From CAYJRR01 sp964372275 [NCBI: uncultured bacterium] (GTDB taxonomy: Bacteria > CAYJRR01), in NCBI GenBank assembly GCA_964372275.1, contig CAYJRR010000184.1:1-6504 (forward strand): DNA of 6,504 bases, given 5' to 3'. The notes below the pieces were generated by a model, which saw only the letters and a program-made list of their open reading frames with translations, was not told the origin of the DNA and ran no database searches. The translations under genes and the position numbers were made by a program. Shown piece by piece: positions 1 to 5,741 of the stretch (positions within the stretch are counted from its first letter, which is position 1; the number at the start of each line of letters is the position of its first letter).

Positions 1-1376
1 GGCTCCACCCCCATGTCGATCAGGCGGGCGAAGGTGCCGGCGGCGTCGTTGGTGTGGAGCGTGGAGAAGACGAGGTGGCCGGTGAGCGCCGCGTTGATCG
101 AGATGTCGGCGGTCTCCCCGTCCCGGATCTCGCCAACCATGATCACGTCCGGGTCGTGGCGGAGGATCGACCGGAGGCCGCTGGCGAAGGTCAGGTCGAT
201 CTTGGGGGCCACCTGGATCTGCGTCACGCCCCGGAGCTGGTACTCGATCGGATCCTCGACGGTGATGATGTTCAGGTCCGGCGTGTTGATTTCGGAGAGC
301 GCGGCGTAGAGGGTCGTCGACTTTCCGGATCCGGTGGGACCGGTCACCAGGATCATCCCGTGATCGGCCTGGATCAGCTTGCGCAAGGAGGCGAGCTTCG
401 CCCCGGTGACGCCGATCTCGTTCAGTCGCAGAACGGTCGAAGTCTTCTCCAAGAGTCGCATCGTGATCTTCTCGCCGTGCGCGTGCGGCACGGTGGCGAC
501 GCGGATGTCGACGTCCTTGCCGGCGAGCTTGATGCGGATGCGGCCGTCCTGCGGGAGGCGCTTCTCGGCGATGTTCAGCCCGCTCATGATCTTGACCCGG
601 CTCACCACCGAGGCCTGGAACCGCTTCGGCGGGCGGATCACCTCGCGCATCATCCCGTCGACGCGGAAGCGCACGCTGATGTCGCGCTCCTCCGGGGTGA
701 TGTGGATGTCGGTCGCCCGCTCCTTCACCGCCTGGAAGAGGAGCGAATTGACCAGGCGGATGATCGGCGCCTCGTCGTCGGCGTCGAGGAGATCCTGTGG
801 TTCCTCCAGCTCGTGCGCCAGCGTGTCGAGGTTTCCCTCCTCCAGACCGTCCATCATCGCGTCGGCCGAGCTGGCTCTCCGGTCGTAGGCCGCGTTGATG
901 GTGTCGATCACCACCTTCGGGCTGGCGATCTGCACCCGGACCGGCAGCCCGAACAGGACGCGCAGGTCGTCGAGCGGATGGAGGGCGAGCGGATTGGCCG
1001 TCGCCACCTCGACCGCTCCGTCGACGCGGCGCAACGGTACGACCTCGTTCTGCTTGGCGAACGAGATCGGCAGCTTCGCAAGGAGCTCGGCCTCGACAGT
1101 ACGGGCGTCGATGTCCTCCAGCCACGGCAGTCCGCTCTGGATGCCGAGCGCGCGCCCGACGTCCCCCTCGGCGCAGGCCTTCGACTCGACCAGGATCTCG
1201 CCCAGACGGCGCCGGCGGCCGCCGACCTCCTGCGACTCCGACTGTTTCGCCAGCGCCGCCTCGACCTGCGCCACGCTCGCGGCGTGGATGCGCACCAGGA
1301 CCTCGCCGATCCGAGGACGACGGACCTGCGTCACCTCGGTGGGGGCGAGCCCGGCCTCGGGGGTGTCGATGGCCAT
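1..1376 (-). CDS. gspE: GspE, T2SS assembly ATPase (3' end cut by window edge)
   Basis: Cytoplasmic hexameric ATPase that powers pseudopilus assembly in type II secretion, docking on GspL at the inner membrane. The first 458 codons are present. Residues about 60-166 match the T2SSE/MshEN N-terminal domain (LGEILVES near the start, then LPISFAKQNEVVPL and NPLALHPLDDLRVLFGLPV). The N2/ATPase core begins near residue 203 with RLVNSLLFQAVKERATDIHI. Walker A is GPTGSGKST from residue 346 (Lys352), the Asp box is ITVEDPIEY at about 371-379, Walker B is DPDVIMVGEIRD at about 408-419, and the His box is TGHLVFSTLHTNDA from residue 432. All expected catalytic motifs are intact. The four-cysteine zinc motif and C-terminal domain would lie beyond position 1 and cannot be judged. 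The ATG at 1376-1374 sits 4 bp after the gspD stop; GAGGAG lies 13 nt upstream, a long spacing, so coupling to gspD translation is likely. PilB/MshE ATPases share these motifs; the gspC-gspD context makes GspE the best name. Confidence 0.96.
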   Translation of the reverse strand, partial: MAIDTPEAGLAPTEVTQVRRPRIGEVLVRIHAASVAQVEAALAKQSESQEVGGRRRRLGEILVESKACAEGDVGRALGIQSGLPWLEDIDARTVEAELLAKLPISFAKQNEVVPLRRVDGAVEVATANPLALHPLDDLRVLFGLPVRVQIASPKVVIDTINAAYDRRASSADAMMDGLEEGNLDTLAHELEEPQDLLDADDEAPIIRLVNSLLFQAVKERATDIHITPEERDISVRFRVDGMMREVIRPPKRFQASVVSRVKIMSGLNIAEKRLPQDGRIRIKLAGKDVDIRVATVPHAHGEKITMRLLEKTSTVLRLNEIGVTGAKLASLRKLIQADHGMILVTGPTGSGKSTTLYAALSEINTPDLNIITVEDPIEYQLRGVTQIQVAPKIDLTFASGLRSILRHDPDVIMVGEIRDGETADISINAALTGHLVFSTLHTNDAAGTFARLIDMGVE

Positions 1377-1380
1377 GGCG

Positions 1381-4203
1381 TCAGCGAGTCTCCTCGGCGG
1401 CGGGGGTCGGCGAGGGCTCTGCCGGAGAGGCCGGCTCGAGCGGAAGGCCCCCCGGCGGCGGCGCCGCGTCCGGCGCGGAACCGGCGGACGGCGCGGCGCC
1501 ACCGGCGGGCGCGGCGCCACCTCCGGGATCGGATTCGCGTGCGGATCCCGGTTCGGACACCGTCCCGGATACGGATCCCGGTCCCGATACGGACTCGGAC
1601 TCGGCCCCGGCGCTCCCGGCGCCCGCCCCGACGGGACGCCCGGTCGCCGGATCGAGCTGCTGCACCGGCACGAACAGCGTCTTCGGCGCCGCCTCCGTCT
1701 CCTTCTTCTCCGGATCCCCGTGGCGGTAGCGCTCGAACGTCGACGTGCGGCGCTTCTCCTCCTTGCGCACCGACCGGTTCGCGTAGAGCCGCGCGAACTC
1801 CTCCCGCTCCCTCATCCGCCGTTCGTAGATGGCGCGCATGTCGCCGTCGTCCTTCACGATCGTCGGGGTGAGGAAGATGAGGAGGTTGGTCTTCTGCGCC
1901 TTGCGGCTGGAGCTGCGGAACAGCCAACCGAGAAACGGGATGTCCCCCAGGAGCGGCACCTTCGTCTCGCTGCGCGTGTCCTCGTCGGAGATCAGTCCGC
2001 CGATCACGATCGTCTCGCCGTTCCGCACCTCGACGTTGGTCTTCACCGAGCGCTTGCCGGTGTCGACCAGCCGCTGCAGCGGGTTCGACCGGTCGTCCTT
2101 CACGATCGACTTCACCTCCTGGAAGATCGCCATCGAGACGTTGTTGCTCTCGCTGATCTTGGGGGTGACCTTGAGCGTGATGCCGACGTCCTCCTTGGTG
2201 ATCGAGAAGTTCTGCAGGCCGGTCTGCGAGATCGTCGATCCTCCCGGCACGGCGACGGAGGTGGCGACCACGATCTCCGACTCTTCGTTCTCCTTGGCCA
2301 GGATGTTCGGACGCGACAGCACGTTGGTGTCGCTGTCCTGTTGCAGGGCGTTGAGCACCACGCCGAACGGCGGCACGGTGATCGGGGTCGTCGTCCCGTC
2401 GGGATTGGGGAGGTTGAACGTCATCCCCCCCGGACCGAGCAGGCCGAGGGCGAACCCGGACGCGAGCGCCGTCGGATCGAGCAGCAGCGCCTTCTTGAAG
2501 TTCAACCCCCCGTAGCCGATCGCCCCCTCGCCGACGTCGGCGCCTCCCGCGAAGCTCAATCCCAGGTCGCGCGCCTTCTGGAGCGAAAGCTCCATGATGA
2601 CCGCCTCGACGTAGACCTGCTGGCGGCGGATGTCGAGCTTCTGGATCACCTGCTTCAACGACTCGAAATCCGACTTGCTCGCGGTGATCACCAGGGCGTT
2701 GGTCGACTTGTCGGCGGTGATCTTGACGTCCCCTTCGAGGACGGCGACGCCCCCCCCGGGCGCACCACCGCCCCCCGGCGCCGGCGGCGCGCCCGGCTGC
2801 TGCGGCGGCGTCCCCTCCCCCCGCGCTCGCCGTCCCCCGGGCTGGCCCGCGTTCCCCGCCGCCAGGTTCGCCAGGACGGCGGCGAGCTCTTCGGCGTCCG
2901 CGTTCTCGAGGTAGTAGACGTGGATCCCGCCGCCGCCCTCCTGCGCGACGTCGATCAACGCCAGGAAGTCGCGCACCGCAGCAATGGCGCGGTCGCTCCC
3001 CTGGAGGATGATCTGGTTCGACCGCGCGTCGGCGACCACCTTGGAGATGAGCGGCGTCGCCTCGGCCGGTGTTCCGGCCGCGCCGTCGGCGGGGGCCGCC
3101 CCATCCTTCCCCTTGGGCGTCGGCCGGCGGATCGGCGCCGCCGCCGCGCGCCCCGCCGCCCCCGCCGGCGCGCCGGGGCTCTGGCTGCCGAACAGCTGCT
3201 GGATCTTGTCCGCCACGTCGGCGACGTCGGCGTAGTGGATCCGGACCACCTCGATCGTCTCCTCGCCGCCGGAGCGGTCGAGCTCCTCGATGATCTTCGC
3301 CAGACGCCGGATGTTGTTCGCGGTGTCGGTGATGATCAGGCTGTTCGTCTCCGGGAACGACTGGACCTGCCCGTCCTTCGCCGCCAACTGCTGCACCACC
3401 GATTGGATCGACGCCACCCCGACGTTCTTCAGGCGGATGATCCGGGTGACGAAGGAGTCGTTCCAGGGAACGGTCGTTCCGATCTCGGTGTCGAGCGGCT
3501 TCTCCTTGGCGTCGCGGCGCGGAAGGATCCGGGTCAGGTTGGGACCCACCTGGACCAGCGTCAGCCCCGCCCCCTCCAGCGCCGTTTGGAACGCCTGGTA
3601 GGCCTCGAGGACGGTCAGGGGCGACGGCGCGAGGATCGTCACCTTCTGGTTGCGCACGTCCTTCTTGTCGTAGATGAAGTTCCGCGCGGTGGCCCGGGAG
3701 ATGGTGCGGATGACCTCTTCGAGGTCGGAGTCGTCGATCTGGTTCAGCGAGACCTTCTGGGTCCACGGCAGCGGTTTGGTCGCCTTCGGATTGGTCTCGA
3801 CCAGCCCGTTGCCGATCCGCGTCCCCGACGAGGATCCGGCGCCCGACGGAGCGGGGGGGGCGGCGCCGCGCTCGCCGTCGCCGCCGCGATCGCGACCGCC
3901 ATTCCGTTCCTCCTGCGCGGGGGCCGGCGTGGGGCTCGCGGTGGGGCTGGCGCTGGCGCCCAGGCGTTCGCGGATCCCTTGCGCCCCTTTGGGCACGCGC
4001 AGGCTCTCCAGCCGCTTCCGGAGCACGTCGGGGTTCGAGCCGCCCGGCGCCCTCGGGGTCGCGGCCGGCGCGGGCTCCGCGCCCTCCTCCTCCGCCGACT
4101 GCGCCCACGGCGCGGCGGGAACGGCCAACAGCAGCCCGACCAGGATCGATCCCGCCACTCGTCGAAAGGTGATCGTCACGTCCAACCTCGTCTCCCGCTT
4201 CAT
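1381..4203 (-). CDS. gspD: GspD, T2SS outer-membrane secretin
   Basis: Forms the multimeric outer-membrane channel through which folded substrates leave the periplasm. The 940 residues are longer than the roughly 650-700 of classical GspD. Order seen: Sec signal peptide 1 to about 35 (basic start, hydrophobic SILVGLLLAVPAAP, cut probably near PWAQSA); low-complexity linker about 36-146; N0 about 149-230 (VSLNQIDDSDLEEVIRTISR); N1 about 250-310 (ETNSLIITDTANNIRRLAKI); N2 about 316-420 with an Ala/Pro/Gly insert at 340-382; N3 about 426-525 with a Gly/Pro insert at about 450-486; secretin core about 526-785, including VLSRPNILAKENEESEI at 629 onward and the signature VPLLGDIPFLGWLF at 749-762. 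A charged, probably helical segment (about 786-850) sits where the pilotin-binding S-domain normally lies, then a disordered tail of about 90 residues. Start: ATG at 4203-4201 overlaps the gspC stop as ATGA, with no clear Shine-Dalgarno, implying translational coupling. PilQ or type III secretins are less likely given the neighbours. Confidence 0.97.
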   Translation of the reverse strand: MKRETRLDVTITFRRVAGSILVGLLLAVPAAPWAQSAEEEGAEPAPAATPRAPGGSNPDVLRKRLESLRVPKGAQGIRERLGASASPTASPTPAPAQEERNGGRDRGGDGERGAAPPAPSGAGSSSGTRIGNGLVETNPKATKPLPWTQKVSLNQIDDSDLEEVIRTISRATARNFIYDKKDVRNQKVTILAPSPLTVLEAYQAFQTALEGAGLTLVQVGPNLTRILPRRDAKEKPLDTEIGTTVPWNDSFVTRIIRLKNVGVASIQSVVQQLAAKDGQVQSFPETNSLIITDTANNIRRLAKIIEELDRSGGEETIEVVRIHYADVADVADKIQQLFGSQSPGAPAGAAGRAAAAPIRRPTPKGKDGAAPADGAAGTPAEATPLISKVVADARSNQIILQGSDRAIAAVRDFLALIDVAQEGGGGIHVYYLENADAEELAAVLANLAAGNAGQPGGRRARGEGTPPQQPGAPPAPGGGGAPGGGVAVLEGDVKITADKSTNALVITASKSDFESLKQVIQKLDIRRQQVYVEAVIMELSLQKARDLGLSFAGGADVGEGAIGYGGLNFKKALLLDPTALASGFALGLLGPGGMTFNLPNPDGTTTPITVPPFGVVLNALQQDSDTNVLSRPNILAKENEESEIVVATSVAVPGGSTISQTGLQNFSITKEDVGITLKVTPKISESNNVSMAIFQEVKSIVKDDRSNPLQRLVDTGKRSVKTNVEVRNGETIVIGGLISDEDTRSETKVPLLGDIPFLGWLFRSSSRKAQKTNLLIFLTPTIVKDDGDMRAIYERRMREREEFARLYANRSVRKEEKRRTSTFERYRHGDPEKKETEAAPKTLFVPVQQLDPATGRPVGAGAGSAGAESESVSGPGSVSGTVSEPGSARESDPGGGAAPAGGAAPSAGSAPDAAPPPGGLPLEPASPAEPSPTPAAEETR
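1531..1599. repeat. degenerate short repeat in the gspD C-terminal tail
   Basis: Imperfect units such as GGATCCCGG, GGATACGGATCCCGG and GGACTCGGACTCGG encode a Ser/Gly/Val/Glu-rich stretch (residues about 869-891, with SESVSGPGSVSGTVSEPGS). It lies beyond the secretin core in a region with no predicted fold and probably arose by local slippage. Confidence 0.55.
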
Positions 4204-5156
4204 CGAATCGTGTAGCTGATCGACTTGTTCTGCCCGTTCCGGGTCAGGTCGACCTGCACGTTCTTCTCGCTCTTGAGCAGCCCGTACACCTGCAGCGCCT
4301 TCTCCGGGCTGGAGATGTCGTAGCCGTTCACCTTCTGGATCACGTCGCCGTTCGAGAGCCCGATCTTCGACAGAAGCGAACCGGGCTTGATGCTGTAGAG
4401 CTTGAACCCCTTCGACTGCCCCCCTTCGAAGTAGGGGACGATGCGCACGTCCTGGGCCATCGTGGCCAACCCGCCGCTCATGATCGCGTCGATCTCCGAC
4501 TGCGCCACCTCGAACTGCGTGTCGCTGATCCGCTTCACCGAATCGCCCGTCGGCGCCGCCGGCGCGGACGCGACCGGCATCGACGCGCCTCCGCTCTTCG
4601 CCGGCGCGGTACCCGCGTCGGAGCGGCAGATCTCCGTGCGTCCGTCGTCACGGCGAAGCTGGCAGATGCTCACCAGGCCCAGCGAACCATCGACGTACTC
4701 CTCCGCGACCGAGACGAGCGTCGCCTGGTCGGCGATCCGTTCGCCCACCTGCACCACCACGATCGCCGGCGGCGACGCGGAGTTGTCCATCAGCGTCGCG
4801 AGCGAGAGCTCGGGCTGGTTCACCACCACCACCGTCGCCAGGACCTGGATCGGCAAGGTGCAGGCGTCGGCCGGGCCGCTCGGGGCTTCGACGGCGCCTC
4901 CGCCCACCACCTCCTCGTCGGGGATCGGTTCGCCGTGATTGAAGATGTTCCGGCTCCGGATCGGACCGAGATAGTGCTCGACGCCGTGGGTCGCGACCGT
5001 CGGCGCCGCCGCCGGGGAACGCTTGGCCGGCGCCGTCTCCCGCGCGCTCAAGCGCGCCGCGATCACCGCGTTCGCCGTGCCGGCGAGGAGCCACGCCGCG
5101 CCGAGGATGCCGGCGACGTTCACGAGCCAGAGCCAGCGTTGGGAGAGCCGCGCCAT
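4200..5156 (-). CDS. gspC: GspC, T2SS inner-membrane protein with HR and PDZ domains
   Basis: Bitopic inner-membrane protein that links the GspL/GspM platform to the periplasmic N-domains of GspD and helps select substrate. From the ATG at 5156 it has 318 residues: a short basic N-terminus (MARLSQRW), one membrane segment at about 8-31 (WLWLVNVAGILGAAWLLAG), an Ala/Pro linker, an HR domain at about 62-180 (LGPIRSRNIFNHGEPIP, then LPIQVLATVVVVNQPELSLA), a second linker, and a PDZ domain at about 215-318 with GFKLYSIKPGSLLSKIGLSN, GDVIQKVNGYDISSPEKA and the end SISYTIR. An in-frame GTG at 5198 would add 14 residues; the ATG is preferred because the membrane segment follows it directly and AGGA lies just upstream, though only 2 nt from the start. 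Three periplasmic cysteines (99, 165, 177 from this start) fall within or beside the HR domain. It is the first gsp gene after a 192-bp gap, so the operon promoter is probably in that gap. The stop overlaps the gspD start. Confidence 0.94.
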   Translation of the reverse strand: MARLSQRWLWLVNVAGILGAAWLLAGTANAVIAARLSARETAPAKRSPAAAPTVATHGVEHYLGPIRSRNIFNHGEPIPDEEVVGGGAVEAPSGPADACTLPIQVLATVVVVNQPELSLATLMDNSASPPAIVVVQVGERIADQATLVSVAEEYVDGSLGLVSICQLRRDDGRTEICRSDAGTAPAKSGGASMPVASAPAAPTGDSVKRISDTQFEVAQSEIDAIMSGGLATMAQDVRIVPYFEGGQSKGFKLYSIKPGSLLSKIGLSNGDVIQKVNGYDISSPEKALQVYGLLKSEKNVQVDLTRNGQNKSISYTIR

Positions 5157-5233
5157 CGTCCTGTCCGAGCGGACGAGGAGCAACCGACGTGCCGGCACCG
5201 CCCGCCGCGACGACGACTCAAGTGTTCGAGAAG

Positions 5234-5239
5234 GTTATA
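5234..5239 (-). promoter_or_regulatory. possible -10 element of a gspC promoter
   Basis: TATAAC on the minus strand, within AAAAGTATAACC, is the most AT-rich stretch upstream of gspC. It would place transcription start near 5228, giving a leader of about 70 nt to the ATG. No good -35 lies 16-18 bp upstream (the sequence there is GC only), so the promoter would need an activator. I found no convincing sigma-54 -24/-12 element in the gap. Confidence 0.25.
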
Positions 5240-5276
5240 CTTTTCGCATCGTTCCGGCGCGCCGACGCGCGGCCGG

Positions 5277-5290
5277 CCGGACAAATTGTC
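5277..5290. promoter_or_regulatory. operator-like site, proximal copy
   Basis: Second exact copy of the 14-bp repeat CCGGACAAATTGTC, with the 11-bp palindrome at 5280-5290. The two palindrome centres (5285 and 5326) are 41 bp apart, close to four helical turns, so bound dimers would lie on nearly the same DNA face. On the minus strand this copy also reads TTGACA (5292-5287), but no -10 element lies at the usual distance, so operator is preferred over -35 box. It is about 120 bp upstream of the chosen gspC start. Confidence 0.55.
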
Positions 5291-5317
5291 AAGACCCGCC
5301 GCGAGACCCCGCCCCCC

Positions 5318-5331
5318 CCGGACAAATTGTC
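5318..5331. promoter_or_regulatory. operator-like site, distal copy
   Basis: CCGGACAAATTGTC on the plus strand, holding the perfect odd dyad GACAA-A-TTGTC (5321-5331). It is AT-rich in a very GC-rich gap and identical over 14 bp to the copy at 5277-5290. It starts 18 bp after the stop of the small gene. Sequence, symmetry and duplication suggest a binding site for a dimeric regulator; the protein is unknown. Confidence 0.55.
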
Positions 5332-5348
5332 GGCCGTTGCCCGTCGCC

Positions 5349-5741
5349 CTACATCACCGGAGGGGCGATCCGCTGCGGATCGAGGGTGGCGATCACGCCC
5401 GGGATCTCGTCGCGCAGGCGCCGGCGCAGGGGGAAGGTGAGCGTGAGACGTCCCGCGAGGAACCCCTTCATGTCCTCCGGATGGACGCCGGCGGCCGACG
5501 CGAGGCGGTGCGACGTCGCGCCCGCCGCGATCGCCCGGCGGGCGGCGTCGAGCGCCTCGTGCACGTCCCGTCGCTCGTCGTCCGGCACGTCGCCCGCCTC
5601 GGAGGCCGCGCCGCCCGGATCGTCCCGCGGCACGGAACGCAGGCCGGAACGCGGCGCGGAACGCGGCGCGCGGCCCGCCGCCCCCGTCGTCCGGGCGCTG
5701 CCGCCCGCGCCGTTCCTCTTGCGCCGCCTACGTCTCCCCAT
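5349..5741 (-). CDS. small basic protein with probable helix-turn-helix
   Basis: Not recognised as a named family; 130 codons from the ATG at 5741 to TAG at 5349. The first half is low complexity and very basic: RRRRRKR at 3-9, then an Arg/Ser/Pro stretch ([15 protein letters not shown], 25-39) encoded by a 12-bp tandem repeat, then an acidic patch (DVPDDERRD, 51-59). The second half looks folded: about 62-112 reads like a compact Cro/Xre-type helix-turn-helix, with [16 protein letters not shown] as helix 2 and turn and MKGFLAGR as the recognition-helix side. The C-terminus is PQRIAPPVM. The start overlaps the activator stop by 14 bp, suggesting one transcript. In-frame GTG codons at residues 52 and 60 would give a form without the repetitive N-terminus, so the true start is uncertain. 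A DNA-binding regulator of the adjacent gsp operon is plausible, but this rests on sequence resemblance and position alone. A non-DNA-binding adaptor cannot be excluded. Confidence 0.72.
   Translation of the reverse strand: MGRRRRRKRNGAGGSARTTGAAGRAPRSAPRSGLRSVPRDDPGGAASEAGDVPDDERRDVHEALDAARRAIAAGATSHRLASAAGVHPEDMKGFLAGRLTLTFPLRRRLRDEIPGVIATLDPQRIAPPVM
5634..5669. repeat. 12-bp tandem repeat, three copies, inside the small gene
   Basis: Units GGAACGCAGGCC (5634-5645), GGAACGCGGCGC (5646-5657) and an identical GGAACGCGGCGC (5658-5669). The length is a multiple of three, so copy-number change keeps the frame. It encodes the Arg/Ser/Pro repeat in the basic N-terminal half of the small protein. 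Likely a slippage product in a disordered segment. Confidence 0.7.

Noticed and set aside
54-1871. Plus-strand open frame of 605 codons across gspE
   Set aside because: Composition is dominated by Arg, Asp, His and Leu repeats typical of an antisense shadow, and the opposite strand encodes all GspE motifs.
1331-4108. Minus-strand open frame of 925 codons overlapping gspD in another frame
   Set aside because: Same-strand out-of-frame shadow. It is Arg/Gly-rich with no recognisable domain, and it runs through the gspD/gspE junction.
895-4215. Very long plus-strand open frame (1106 codons) opposite gspD and gspE
   Set aside because: It is antisense to genes with intact secretin and ATPase motifs. 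Its translation is Arg/Gly/Ala/Pro-rich with no domain signature, the usual mirror frame of GC-rich coding DNA.
5163-5174. GTCCGAGCGGAC inverted repeat just before the gspC ATG as an RNA switch
   Set aside because: It gives only a four-base-pair stem with a four-base loop, too weak to claim regulation, and the sequence would be coding if the GTG start is used.
5254-5280. GC-rich palindromes (CGGCGCGCCG, GGCCGGCC) as a terminator after the small gene
   Set aside because: The short palindromes are expected in such GC-rich DNA, and no T-run follows on either strand.
5287-5292. TTGACA on the minus strand as a -35 box
   Set aside because: No -10-like hexamer lies 16-18 bp downstream; the nearest, TATAAC, is 47 bp away. 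The hexamer is explained by the duplicated palindrome.
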